Source: JABDQZ01 sp963801985
GTDB lineage: Bacteria > Pseudomonadota > Gammaproteobacteria > Chromatiales > Chromatiaceae
Reading direction: 5' to 3'
DNA length: 64,000 bases
Assembly (NCBI GenBank): GCA_963801985.1
Contig: CAWDGV010000012.1
Location: forward strand, 186,001 to 250,000
Positions 33,863 to 42,582 of the stretch are shown piece by piece. How positions within the stretch are numbered: the stretch's first letter is position 1; the number at the start of each line of letters is the position of its first letter. A program made the position numbers and the translations under genes. A model generated the notes under the pieces. It was not told where the DNA came from and searched no databases. It saw only the letters and a list, made by a program, of their open reading frames with translations.

Positions 33863-35860
33863 ATGTCAAAAGAATTTGAACTTGTTTCGAAATATCAGCC
33901 ATCCGGTGATCAGCCGAAGGCAATCAAGCGCCTGATAGAAGGTATCGAGGATGGTGAAGCTGGCATGACGTTGCTGGGGGTGACCGGCTCGGGGAAAACC
34001 TTCACGGTTGCCAATGTGATCCAGGCAACTCAGCGTCCGACCTTGATCCTGGCGCATAACAAGACGCTGGCGGCTCAGCTCTATGGTGAGATGAAGGAGT
34101 TTTTTCCGAATAACTCGGTCGAATATTTCGTTTCCTATTATGACTATTACCAGCCGGAGGCCTACGTCCCGGCCTCTGATACCTTCATTGAGAAAGATGC
34201 ATCGATTAACGAACACATTGAGCAGATGCGTCTGTCGGCAACCAAATCATTGCTGGAGCGAGGGGACGCCATTATTGTTGCCACGGTATCCTGTATTTTT
34301 GGTCTTGGCGATCCGCGTTCCTATCTGAAGATGGTATTACATCTCAGTCGTGGGGAGTTGATTGATCAGCGCCAGATACTGCGGCGCCTGGCTGAGTTGC
34401 AGTACACGCGCAATGATACCGAGTTACATCGTGCAACGTACCGGGTGCGTGGTGAGGTGATTGATATATTTCCTGCTGAATCAGACGGAGAGGCCGTCCG
34501 GGTTGAGTTATTTGATGATGAGATTGAAAATATCACGGTCTTTGATCCACTGACGGGGGAAACCCTCAAGAAACTGCCGCGCTTCACTATTTTTCCAAAA
34601 TCCCACTATGTCACGCCACGTGAAACCATTCTTCAGGCAATTGAGGATATCAAGGTGGAGCTCAAGGAAAGACTTGAGCAGTTGTACGAGGTTAACAAGC
34701 TGGTTGAGGCGCAGCGCTTGCAACAGCGGGTGCAATTTGACCTGGAAATGATGCAGGAGCTGGGTTATTGCTCGGGTATTGAAAACTATTCCCGGTACCT
34801 GTCGGGACGCCTGCCGGGTGAGCCGCCGCCCACACTGTTTGATTACCTGCCTGATAATGCCTTGCTGGTGATTGACGAGTCACATGTGACAGTGCCGCAA
34901 ATTGGTGCGATGTACCGGGGCGATCGTTCCCGCAAGGAAACCCTGGTCGAATATGGCTTCCGGTTGCCATCAGCCCTGGATAACCGGCCCATGCGCTTCG
35001 AGGAGTTCGAGGTGCGTGCGCCACAAACCATATACGTTTCGGCAACCCCGCGTGACTATGAAGCTGAGCATTCCGGTGCCATTGTCGAGCAGGTGGTGCG
35101 TCCAACCGGTTTGCTGGACCCCGAGGTTGAAGTCAGGCCGGCAACAACACAGGTGGACGACCTGTTATCTGAAATCAACCTGACGGTGTCCCGGGGTGAC
35201 CGAGTCCTGGTGACCACGCTGACCAAGCGCATGGCTGAGGATCTTACTGAGTACCTGATGGAACATGATGTTCGAGTGCGCTATCTGCATTCGGATATTG
35301 AAACGGTTGAGCGTGTGGAGATTATTCGAGACCTGCGACTGGGGGAGTTCGATGTGCTGGTGGGGATCAACCTGTTGCGTGAAGGGCTGGATATGCCGGA
35401 GGTATCGCTGGTGGCAATTCTGGATGCGGATAAGGAGGGTTTCCTGCGTTCGGAAAGCTCACTGATTCAGACCATTGGTCGGGCAGCCCGAAACGTAGAT
35501 GGCAGGGCCATTTTATATGCAGACCGGATAACCGGCTCAATGGAACGTGCGATGGGGGAGACCGAGCGGCGTCGCGCCAAGCAGCATGCTTATAACGAAG
35601 CTAATGGCATAACCCCCAAAACGGTTCGTAAATCAGTTGCTGACATTATGGAAGGCGCCTATCCCGGTGGTGGTAAAGGTCTTCGCAAGATCGGTAAAGT
35701 TGCCGAAGACCAGGCTGATTATAAAGCGATGTCGCCCAGGGAGATGGGTAAGTTTCTAGTGTCGCTGGAAGAGAAAATGTACCAGCATGCCCGTGACCTG
35801 GAATTTGAGGAGGCTGCCGCCGTGCGTGACCAGATCCATGCCCTGAAAAAAGTCATGTAA
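33863..35860 (+). CDS. uvrB: UvrB, excinuclease ABC subunit B
   Basis: 665 residues from ATG 33863 (MSKEFELVSKYQPSGDQPKAI, the usual start context); ATG 33851 adds four residues. Damage-verifying helicase-like subunit of nucleotide excision repair. Walker A 'GVTGSGKT' is near residue 40, the DNA-clamping beta-hairpin 'SYYDYYQPEAYVP' near 95, and helicase motifs 'LLVIDESHVT' and 'QTIGRAARN' follow. A C-terminal UVR domain ('FLVSLEEKMYQHARDLEFEEAAAVRDQI') binds UvrC. Full length. Confidence 0.97.
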   Translation: MSKEFELVSKYQPSGDQPKAIKRLIEGIEDGEAGMTLLGVTGSGKTFTVANVIQATQRPTLILAHNKTLAAQLYGEMKEFFPNNSVEYFVSYYDYYQPEAYVPASDTFIEKDASINEHIEQMRLSATKSLLERGDAIIVATVSCIFGLGDPRSYLKMVLHLSRGELIDQRQILRRLAELQYTRNDTELHRATYRVRGEVIDIFPAESDGEAVRVELFDDEIENITVFDPLTGETLKKLPRFTIFPKSHYVTPRETILQAIEDIKVELKERLEQLYEVNKLVEAQRLQQRVQFDLEMMQELGYCSGIENYSRYLSGRLPGEPPPTLFDYLPDNALLVIDESHVTVPQIGAMYRGDRSRKETLVEYGFRLPSALDNRPMRFEEFEVRAPQTIYVSATPRDYEAEHSGAIVEQVVRPTGLLDPEVEVRPATTQVDDLLSEINLTVSRGDRVLVTTLTKRMAEDLTEYLMEHDVRVRYLHSDIETVERVEIIRDLRLGEFDVLVGINLLREGLDMPEVSLVAILDADKEGFLRSESSLIQTIGRAARNVDGRAILYADRITGSMERAMGETERRRAKQHAYNEANGITPKTVRKSVADIMEGAYPGGGKGLRKIGKVAEDQADYKAMSPREMGKFLVSLEEKMYQHARDLEFEEAAAVRDQIHALKKVM

Positions 35861-35895
35861 GCAAAAGACTGTGTGGCTCGATTTCCTCGTGCTTA

Positions 35896-36318
35896 TTATT
35901 TGCAGGGGTATTGCTTGAGCATTATTTCACCGAAAACTGCCGCTGCCGGCCACTTGGCGTGTGCCGGATTGCGTTCTGCATGGTTTGTGATCATCAGTGC
36001 CTGCTGCTTTATGCTGACGCTGTCCGGGACGCAGAATGGCAGGTGTTCCAGTATTTTCTTCATATCAGGTTCAGAGGTTTCCTGGCTGGCCTGTTTAATT
36101 GCTAACCAGGCGAGTGCTTCCTGGAAACTGTTGAGATAGGTCCAGCATTTTTCTGCCTGGATCATTGCGTGCCAGTCTTTCCTGATTATTGCCGATTCGC
36201 CCGCTTCGGAGAGCTGGACAGCCGTTTTACAGTTTTCCGCCAACTCGCCAAATGTGTTTCCGGCAGTTACCTGGCTGGAGAGCAGGAGAAGAAGGCTAAA
36301 GAGGTAGAAGCGTTGCAT
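35896..36318 (-). CDS. Exported Rap1a/Tai-like domain protein
   Basis: 140 residues. A signal peptide (MQRFYLFSLLLLLSSQVTA) is followed by a small helical domain with four Cys ('ENCKTAV', 'EKCWTYL', 'PFCVPDS', final 'YPCK'), a 'CVPDSVSIKQQALMITNHAERNP' segment and 'AAAVFGEIMLKQYPC', the Rap1a/Tai pattern of periplasmic T6SS immunity proteins and many unlinked relatives. No effector or secretion gene is adjacent, so immunity is not claimed. It converges with uvrB. Confidence 0.75.
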   Translation of the reverse strand: MQRFYLFSLLLLLSSQVTAGNTFGELAENCKTAVQLSEAGESAIIRKDWHAMIQAEKCWTYLNSFQEALAWLAIKQASQETSEPDMKKILEHLPFCVPDSVSIKQQALMITNHAERNPAHAKWPAAAVFGEIMLKQYPCK

Positions 36319-36511
36319 GTTGTTGTCCCTGGAGTGTTTAAGTGGCAGGGATTATCACATAACTGTCTATAAGAATTAGATAAAATCGTTTCTTTCATCA
36401 ATTTGACTTATTGGTTACAGTTTGTCTGGTCGCTGGACTACACTGCCTATTAGTGTGGTTATCTTTGACCTTCGGTGACATGAAATAACGATAACTATGA
36501 AGGATGGTGCA

Positions 36512-36766
36512 ATGCTTGGAGGAGTAACAGAGGATAAAAGAACCGGTCAATCCCCGATACCGGAAGATCTGGATCGGTTTTTAAACCGGATGCAGATGAT
36601 GACGCTGAAAAGAATTGAGCAGTTTGGCTGGCGTCTGTTGTTTGTGCGCAGGCCGTTATTCCAGGAGACAATAGCGGTTATTGCTGACCAGGAGAAAACC
36701 TTTACGGCAATTCTTGAAGATGATGGAACCATGAATAAACATCATGATCTGGTTATTCGGCACTGA
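36512..36766 (+). CDS. Small conserved protein, unknown function
   Basis: 84 residues from ATG 36512 (AAGGA 6-10 nt upstream; ATG 36497 would add five). Basic and compact: 'RFLNRMQMMTLKRIEQFGWRLLFVRRPLFQETIAVIAD', ending 'HHDLVIRH'. It resembles short gammaproteobacterial hypothetical proteins with a 'FGW.L.FVRRPLFQ' core. No signal or membrane segment. A strong terminator follows at once, supporting a real monocistronic gene. Confidence 0.75.
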   Translation: MLGGVTEDKRTGQSPIPEDLDRFLNRMQMMTLKRIEQFGWRLLFVRRPLFQETIAVIADQEKTFTAILEDDGTMNKHHDLVIRH

Positions 36767-36772
36767 CAAAAC

Positions 36773-36807
36773 AAAAAAAGCCCGGGCAAATGCCCGGGCT
36801 TTTTTTG
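36773..36807 (+). terminator. Rho-independent terminator
   Basis: AAAAAAAGCCCGGGC / GCCCGGGCTTTTTTT around a 4-nt centre. It is bidirectional in form and directly follows the 36512-36766 gene. Confidence 0.92.
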
Positions 36808-36810
36808 TCT

Positions 36811-36826
36811 GGTAGGCGCGAGTGGG
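36811..36826 (-). repeat. Isolated 3' end of tRNA-Val
   Basis: TGGTAGGCGCGAGTGG is identical to the 3' 16 nt of the tRNA-Val at 36974-37050, then diverges. It may be a remnant of a second tRNA copy or an old integration scar. Nothing else in 36827-36940 is recognisable. Confidence 0.6.
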
Positions 36827-36940
36827 TGAATAACAACCGTTGTGACTAAACGTCACAACGCAGTGTTATGAACGACCAGCCAGGACGGCTGGGCTGGCAC
36901 TAACCCACATGGACGTGTCAGAGTATTTTTGATGCATAAA

Positions 36941-36967
36941 AAAAGCTCAGCAAATTGCTGAGCTTTT
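36941..36967 (-). terminator. Terminator of tRNA-Val
   Basis: On the minus strand AAAAGCTCAGCAA/TTGCTGAGCTTTT followed by further T residues, 7 bp past the tRNA 3' end. Confidence 0.85.
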
Positions 36968-36973
36968 ATGTTT

Positions 36974-37050
36974 TGGTAGGCGCGAGTGGATTCGAACCAC
37001 CGACTTCCACCATGTCAAGGTGACACTCTAACCAACTGAGTTACGCGCCT
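36974..37050 (-). tRNA. tRNA-Val (GAC)
   Basis: 77 nt with CCA. Acceptor AGGCGCG/CGCGCCT, anticodon stem-loop ACCTTGACATGGT with anticodon GAC, T arm 'GGTTCGAATCC'. Confidence 0.96.
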
Positions 37051-37123
37051 GCTGTTTCACTTAATCGTGAAAGAGCGCGCATATTACAGATTCCTGAGGG
37101 AGCCTGCAATATTCCAGGGGCAA

Positions 37124-37249
37124 CTATTTTTTTGATTGTTCCGTCTGTCTTACCCTGTTGCCGGATTTATTTGACAGTGTGTAAGTCAATAAAGAACCTG
37201 CCAGGATCAGTACAAGGGTATTAAAAATTACCAGAAATTCCATTGTCAT
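37124..37249 (-). CDS. Small single-helix membrane protein (41 residues)
   Basis: MTMEFLVIFNTLVLILAGSL, then LTYTLSNKSGNRVRQTEQSKK: one hydrophobic helix (about 4-24) followed by a basic tail, the layout of bacterial small membrane proteins. The ribosome site is weak (none clear before ATG 37249 or the in-frame ATG 37243), so this is a prediction from composition and position between the SIMPL gene and tRNA-Val. Confidence 0.4.
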   Translation of the reverse strand: MTMEFLVIFNTLVLILAGSLLTYTLSNKSGNRVRQTEQSKK

Positions 37250-37356
37250 CAGCCATTTATTAAATACAGTAAAATAATCAAGATAAGCTTATTAGAATAG
37301 TCTGATTAATTAAAGCCTTTGGTAGCATGGTTTTTCTTTCAGGAGATTCTTTGTCT

Positions 37357-38052
37357 TTAATCTGTAATTTCTATTGTACCGGATGCGAACACGCTGACTT
37401 TCTGTGTGCCGGGTTCAAAGCTGGGGGCAGTAACAGAGTCGCTGGCCAGCATGCCTCTTGCCATGCCTTCCATTGGGCGGGGATGCGATGGTGAGTTAGT
37501 GCTCAGATTAATTTGAACAATTTTGTAGGTTTTGTGTTCCAGTGCCTGGGCAATACTTGCGGCTTTTTGGGAAAATTGAATTAAAGCCTGGTCCGTCAAT
37601 TGGTCTTCCAGTTGTTTTTTCTTGTCGCTGGTGACCTGGTAAGTGGCAGACTGAATCTGTAATTGGGACTGCAATTTACCCATTAATTCACTCAGGTCTT
37701 CAGTATTGGTGCTTTTTAACGACACTGACTGGGAGACTTGCCAGCCGGTTTGTTTGCCTTTGCTGTAGCTGGGCTGGGTCTGGTAGTTCAATGTCTGGGT
37801 TTTGATGTTTTCGTATTTACTCGCTTCTTTTAATGCCCAGGCCATGGTTTTGTTGACCTTGTCAGCCAGTTTTTTCAGTTCCCGGCCATTTTCCAGTGCT
37901 TTCATGGTAATGACCAGCAGGTCGTTGGCAATCTCCGCTTCCGAGTTCACAGAAAAACTGACCTGGTTGTACCGATTTTCTGTTTCAGCGGCAATTACGG
38001 GTGATGAAAGAAAAAATAAGGCAATTATTATTGGCAGGTAAGAGGGCTTCAT
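37357..38052 (-). CDS. SIMPL-domain (DUF541) periplasmic protein
   Basis: 231 residues. A signal peptide (MKPSYLPIIIALFFLSSPVIAA) precedes a SIMPL domain: 'QVSFSVNSEAEIANDLLVITM', 'YENIKTQTLNYQTQPSYS', then 'GWQVSQSVSLKSTNTEDLSEL' and a final 'VSVFASGTIEI' strand. Members form periplasmic oligomers linked to oxidative-stress tolerance in some bacteria. Divergent from the MSHA operon and unlikely to belong to it. Confidence 0.88.
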   Translation of the reverse strand: MKPSYLPIIIALFFLSSPVIAAETENRYNQVSFSVNSEAEIANDLLVITMKALENGRELKKLADKVNKTMAWALKEASKYENIKTQTLNYQTQPSYSKGKQTGWQVSQSVSLKSTNTEDLSELMGKLQSQLQIQSATYQVTSDKKKQLEDQLTDQALIQFSQKAASIAQALEHKTYKIVQINLSTNSPSHPRPMEGMARGMLASDSVTAPSFEPGTQKVSVFASGTIEITD

Positions 38053-38256
38053 AAGCGTTAATTGTGTGGTGTCGATGTCAATTACTGGAAAATAATAGTA
38101 CAGATTAATGTTACTTGGCCGATAAACTTGAAATTACTGGAGTAAATTAATTTAAGTATTTGACTTGACAGGGGATACATGCCAATTAACACTACCATAT
38201 TATGAGTAAATCGGCATGAAAGACCGATTGAGTAGTAAAGCTGCCGGGGGGTAAAT

Positions 38257-39204
38257 GTGTTTTCCTTTTTGAAAAGGAAACAGGATCAGGATAAGTGTCT
38301 GGGTGTCGGGTTTCACCGCGATGGTATTTCTTTGGCACTGGCCTCCAGAAATCGCCAGAATGAAATTGTCCTTGAGCATCTTGAATACCGCTCTATTTCA
38401 GATACAGAATCCATACCGGGTGAAATCAGGCGAATGGTCAGTGAGCTGGGTCTAAAAGGCGTACCCACTGTCTTCGTTATGGATCATATGCATTATTCCC
38501 TTTTGCAGGTTGAGGTTCCCGAGGTCAGCAGCGAAGAACTTAAAAATGCTGTCAGGTGGCGTATCAAGGACCTGATTGATTTCCATATTGATGATGCTGT
38601 AATCGATCTGATCATGTTACCGCAAAGTAAGCGTGCCGGTTCGCCGAAGCTTATGTATGTTGTCGCGGCACGCTCAACTTATGTGCAGGATACCGTTCAG
38701 CATCTTGAATCTTCCGGTTTGCCGATCAAGGCGATCGATGTGGCAGAGCTGGCGCTGAGAAATATGACTTTTGCCGATGCTGATGAGAACAGGGCAGAAG
38801 CCATGCTTTATCTTTCCCGTAACCTTAGCCTGATTGAAGTCTGTGATAACGGCTGCCTGTTTTTAAGTCGTCATATCAATCTTGATACCAGCCGACTGAA
38901 TGCAGAACAGGATGAGGGCAGGACGGAGTTGATGGACATGCTGTCTCTGGAAGTGCAGCGTTCGATGGATTATTTTGAAAGCCAGTTTGCCTATGGTGCT
39001 GCTTCCAAGCTGCACATGGTTGCTGAGAATCAGGCCACGGTAGATGAGTTTATACAAGTGGCTGACAGTTACCTGACGGTACCGGTCAAACGGCTTTCCG
39101 CGTTGGAGAAAATCAAGGGAATTGATGCATACGATCAGGAGCTGGTAGCCAGCTGTCTGCCAACTATTGGCGGCGCTATCAGGGACTATGCATGGACAAG
39201 TTGA
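38257..39204 (+). CDS. mshI: MSHA biogenesis protein MshI (PilM-like)
   Basis: 315 residues from a GTG start preceded by a G-rich ribosome site. Actin-like ATPase-fold platform protein, counterpart of PilM ('LGVGFHRDGISLALASRNRQ', 'TVFVMDHMHYSLLQVEVPEV', 'KAIDVAELALRNM'). It would sit at the inner face of the membrane, binding the PilN-like partner encoded next (13-bp overlap). First gene of the MSHA operon. Confidence 0.85.
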   Translation: MFSFLKRKQDQDKCLGVGFHRDGISLALASRNRQNEIVLEHLEYRSISDTESIPGEIRRMVSELGLKGVPTVFVMDHMHYSLLQVEVPEVSSEELKNAVRWRIKDLIDFHIDDAVIDLIMLPQSKRAGSPKLMYVVAARSTYVQDTVQHLESSGLPIKAIDVAELALRNMTFADADENRAEAMLYLSRNLSLIEVCDNGCLFLSRHINLDTSRLNAEQDEGRTELMDMLSLEVQRSMDYFESQFAYGAASKLHMVAENQATVDEFIQVADSYLTVPVKRLSALEKIKGIDAYDQELVASCLPTIGGAIRDYAWTS

Positions 39205-39827
39205 TCCAGCAGGTCAATTTATACCAGCCAGTTTTCCGGCGTAAACGTGAGCCATTCAGCGCGGGAGTCATGAGTGTCATTATCTCGATTGCTGCCGCTT
39301 TCCTGCTTATGGCTACTTTTTTTTCCCTTTACCAGGTACAGGAAATGAAGCAACGCGCCGACCTGGTGGAGCAGAAAAACCGGGATATGCTGGAAAAACT
39401 GGAAGAGCTCAGGGAAAAACTGCAGCCACGGGAAGTTAATCGTCTGCTGGTTGCCCAAAAAGATAACCTCGAAATTGATTTGCGTGATGCGCGTCGTCTT
39501 TCCAGGATGCTTGATTTCGAAATGCAGGAAAACATGCCGCCTTACTCGGCCTATTTCAGAGGGCTGGCTGAAACCTCAGTTGAGGGTCTCTGGCTGAAGC
39601 AGTTACAGATTAGCCAGGATGGTGAATTTTTGAGCCTGTCCGGGCATACCCTGAAACCCGAGTTGGTGCCGCGCCTGTTGCAGTTACTCAAGAACAAGCC
39701 CGTATTTGATGGTCACAGTTTTGGTGAAGTTCAGATGACTCGTGAGCAGGATAATGGACTTGACCGGGCTGTCATGTTTCATTTGCAAACAATAAGCACT
39801 TCAGAGGAACAGGCCAATGCGGGATAA
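39192..39827 (+). CDS. PilN-like MSHA assembly protein (MshI2)
   Basis: 211 residues: short cytoplasmic tail 'MDKLIQQVNLYQPVFRRKREPF' with the conserved PilN-type 'INLY'-like motif that docks on PilM, one membrane helix (about 26-47), a coiled coil (about 48-90), and a periplasmic ferredoxin-like domain. It overlaps mshI and mshJ at its two ends, so translation is coupled. Confidence 0.8.
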   Translation: MDKLIQQVNLYQPVFRRKREPFSAGVMSVIISIAAAFLLMATFFSLYQVQEMKQRADLVEQKNRDMLEKLEELREKLQPREVNRLLVAQKDNLEIDLRDARRLSRMLDFEMQENMPPYSAYFRGLAETSVEGLWLKQLQISQDGEFLSLSGHTLKPELVPRLLQLLKNKPVFDGHSFGEVQMTREQDNGLDRAVMFHLQTISTSEEQANAG

Positions 39828-40476
39828 GTGGGATTGGCTAAACCAGAAAATTAACAGCCTGAGCTTGCGTGAGCGTGTGCTTGTTTTGGTTGCCATCCTG
39901 ATCGCAATGCACCAGGCATGGGATTCACTGGTCTGGCAGCCAATGGTTGATCAGAAAGACCGGATGCTAAGTCAGGAGTCGCAGGGAAATGATGCGCTGG
40001 TGCAGACCCAGGTTGAACTGAAAATTCTGACTGCAAAAGCCAATGCGGATCCGGACCTGGCAACCAAGCAGCGGATTGAGAGTCTTAACACTCAGCTGGC
40101 CTCAATTGGCGAGCAGATTGATAAGACTTCCGCTTCCCTGGTTTCACCCTCAGAAATGGCGAAATTACTCGAGCAGTTATTAACAAGTGAAAAAGGTCTT
40201 GAGTTGATCAATCTGCAAACTTTGAAATCAGTACCGTTGATCACTACAGCTGATAAAGAGGCTGTCAGTACTAATTACCAGATTTACCGTCATGGTTTCA
40301 CGATAGAATTTGCCGGTAGCTACCTGGCAACGCTGAAGTATATCGAGGCGCTGGAACAACTGCCCTGGACGTTTTTCTGGGACGGCATTGACTACACGGT
40401 AGAGGAATACCCTGTAAGCAGAGTACGTCTTAATCTGTACACGCTAAGTCTCTCGGAGGGATGGATTGGTGTTTAA
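39817..40476 (+). CDS. mshJ: MshJ (PilO-like)
   Basis: 219 residues: cytoplasmic N-terminus, one helix ('RVLVLVAILIAMHQAW', about 20-36), coiled coil, then a C-terminal PilO-type domain ('FTIEFAGSYLATLKYIEALEQLPW'). It pairs with the PilN-like protein to connect the motor platform to the secretin. Overlaps both neighbours. Confidence 0.85.
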   Translation: MRDKWDWLNQKINSLSLRERVLVLVAILIAMHQAWDSLVWQPMVDQKDRMLSQESQGNDALVQTQVELKILTAKANADPDLATKQRIESLNTQLASIGEQIDKTSASLVSPSEMAKLLEQLLTSEKGLELINLQTLKSVPLITTADKEAVSTNYQIYRHGFTIEFAGSYLATLKYIEALEQLPWTFFWDGIDYTVEEYPVSRVRLNLYTLSLSEGWIGV

Positions 40477-40849
40477 ATGCAAGCCAACAATTAATACAGG
40501 CCTGTTACTTGCTGTTGGTTTGTTAGCCCTGCCATTACAGGCTGAATTGCGCGACCCAACCAGGCCGAGTGGCTTTCATGGTGCGGAAGATACCGCTTCG
40601 GGCATGCTGACATCAGATGAGCTGAAACTACAGGCAATTTTTTACAATCCGGAGAGTCCGGGTGCGCTCATCAATGGCCGGCGCTACGTAGTAGGTGATC
40701 CGGTTGGTGATGCTGAAATAAAGGCTATTTATTCTGACAGGGTTGTGCTGATAACTGCTGTCGGTGAAAGCGAACTTACTATGATGATGCCATCGGTAAA
40801 AACACGGCCAGCAGAAACCCTGAACGGGCCTGCGAGAGGAAAAAAATAA
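40469..40849 (+). CDS. mshK: MshK (PilP-like)
   Basis: 126 residues. GTG 40469 sits 9 nt after GGAGGG; TTG 40466 is the alternative. A signal peptide (about 1-26, ending PLQA) precedes 'LRDPTRPSGF', the classic start of the MshK/PilP homology region, and 'LKLQAIFYNPESPGALINGRRYVVGD'. It links the inner-membrane complex to the MshL secretin. Its stop overlaps the mshL start by one base. Confidence 0.85.
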   Translation: MFKCKPTINTGLLLAVGLLALPLQAELRDPTRPSGFHGAEDTASGMLTSDELKLQAIFYNPESPGALINGRRYVVGDPVGDAEIKAIYSDRVVLITAVGESELTMMMPSVKTRPAETLNGPARGKK

Positions 40850-42582
40850 TGACGATTTCTCTGCGACTGATTGTGACTTTAACGTCGTTTTTTGTGTTGA
40901 CGGCCTGTCAGACACAAGCACCGAAAGAAAATACCTCGATCCAGGATATGCGGGAACAGCTCATCAAAGGGCAACAGGAAACTCTGGCGGGGCCAGCGGT
41001 TATTCCACCATCAGAAATCAGTGCTGCGCTGATGCCATCGATTGACCTGAATCTGGGTGGCCAGCAGGAAGCCATGATGCACCGGTTTGATGTGCGCGTA
41101 AACAATGCGGAAGCACGTGAATTTTTCATGGGGCTGGTTGAAGGCACTCCGTATAACATGGTAGTGCATCCCGATGTAAAAGGAAGCATTTCATTGAATC
41201 TTAAAAACGTCACCATCCCGGATGTAATGGCCGTCTTGCGTGATGTGTATGGATATGAATTTAACCAGACTTCTGCCGGTTTTCACGTCTTGCCGGTCAG
41301 GTTGCAGTCGAAAATTTTCTATGTCGATTACCTGAGCATGAAGCGCTCGGGTAGTTCTGATATGTCAGTCAGTTCCGGTCAGATAACTAAAAGTGTTGGT
41401 TCTGATAATGGCGGCGGTGATACGACTCTGACTGAAAACGAGACTTCAGCAAAAGTCAGCACTTCCAATGAAACGGATGTCTGGTCTGAATTACGTGCCT
41501 CGCTGGCTGGAATTATTGGCTCCGGAGAAGGCCGGTCAATCACCCTGTCTCCCCAGGCGGGTATCGTGGTGGTGCGTGCGATGCCATCAGAGCTGCGTGA
41601 AGTGGAAAGCTTTTTAAGGGAAGTGCAAGCCAGCCTGCATCGCCAGGTGATTCTGGAAGCCAAGATTATTGAGGTGGAACTCAGTGATGGTTACCAGGCA
41701 GGTATCAACTGGTTGAAAGTTGCCAAGGGTGATGGCGGTGACAGAAAAATTGGGATTGCCCAGACTGGTGGCGGCAGCATCTTTGACTCGGGCGTGAATT
41801 CCGAGCTGACTGGGAACGTGGGTAACCTGGGCAGTGATGACAGCCTGATAGAAGACCTGGGCTTTAAGGCTTTTGGTGGTGTATTTACTGCTGCAATCAA
41901 GCTGGGTAGCTTTAGAGCCTTTATTGAGTTACTGGAACAACAGGGCAATGTCCAGGTTTTATCAAGCCCGCGTGTCTCAACCATGAATAACCAGAAGGCG
42001 ATTATCAAGGTAGGACAGGACGAATTTTTTGTCACTGATGTATCCAGCGATACCGTTACCGGAGTGACAACAACCACTTCACCGGATATCACCTTAACAC
42101 CATTTTTTTCCGGTATTGCCCTGGATGTCACGCCACAAATTGATAATCGTGGTGTAGTCACGATGCATATTCATCCGTCAATCAGCGAAGTGACAGACCA
42201 GACAAAAACCCTGGTTATCAGCGGTGAAGAGCAGTCTTTGCCCCTGGCGCTGTCAACGATCAGGGAATCAGATAATGTCGTGCGTGCCCGTAATGGCCAG
42301 ATGGTGGTTATTGGTGGCCTGATGAAAAATGTCACAAGTGAAGACATCGCTTCTACACCGATTTTGGGCGATATACCTTTCTTTGGTACCGCATTCAGGC
42401 ACACCCGGCAGATTTCGAGAAAAACCGAGCTGGTTATTTTACTGCGTCCACTGGTGGTTGATAACGCGAAAGTCTGGGCCGATGCGATGTCGGGTTCTGC
42501 GCAACGTATTGATGCGCTGGACCGTGGTTTTCACGTGGGGGGGTTGCCAGAGGTGTTTGGTACTGAAGGTGAAAAGAAATAA
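40849..42582 (+). CDS. mshL: MshL, MSHA pilus secretin
   Basis: 577 residues with a lipoprotein signal (lipobox LTAC, Cys20), a secretin N-domain region ('MVVHPDVKGSISLNLKNVT', 'IPDVMAVLRDVYGYEF') and the C-terminal secretin pore domain ('VQVLSSPRVSTMNNQKAIIKVG', 'ALDVTPQIDNRGVVTMHIHP', 'VVIGGLMKN', 'RKTELVILLRPLVV'). It forms the outer-membrane channel for the pilus. Confidence 0.95.
   Translation: MTISLRLIVTLTSFFVLTACQTQAPKENTSIQDMREQLIKGQQETLAGPAVIPPSEISAALMPSIDLNLGGQQEAMMHRFDVRVNNAEAREFFMGLVEGTPYNMVVHPDVKGSISLNLKNVTIPDVMAVLRDVYGYEFNQTSAGFHVLPVRLQSKIFYVDYLSMKRSGSSDMSVSSGQITKSVGSDNGGGDTTLTENETSAKVSTSNETDVWSELRASLAGIIGSGEGRSITLSPQAGIVVVRAMPSELREVESFLREVQASLHRQVILEAKIIEVELSDGYQAGINWLKVAKGDGGDRKIGIAQTGGGSIFDSGVNSELTGNVGNLGSDDSLIEDLGFKAFGGVFTAAIKLGSFRAFIELLEQQGNVQVLSSPRVSTMNNQKAIIKVGQDEFFVTDVSSDTVTGVTTTTSPDITLTPFFSGIALDVTPQIDNRGVVTMHIHPSISEVTDQTKTLVISGEEQSLPLALSTIRESDNVVRARNGQMVVIGGLMKNVTSEDIASTPILGDIPFFGTAFRHTRQISRKTELVILLRPLVVDNAKVWADAMSGSAQRIDALDRGFHVGGLPEVFGTEGEKK

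Noticed and set aside
35896..36318. Type VI immunity gene
   Set aside because: The Rap1a/Tai-like fold alone is not evidence for T6SS; no effector or secretion gene is near.
36811..36890. Second complete tRNA-Val
   Set aside because: Only the 3' 16 nt match; no anticodon arm or acceptor partner follows.
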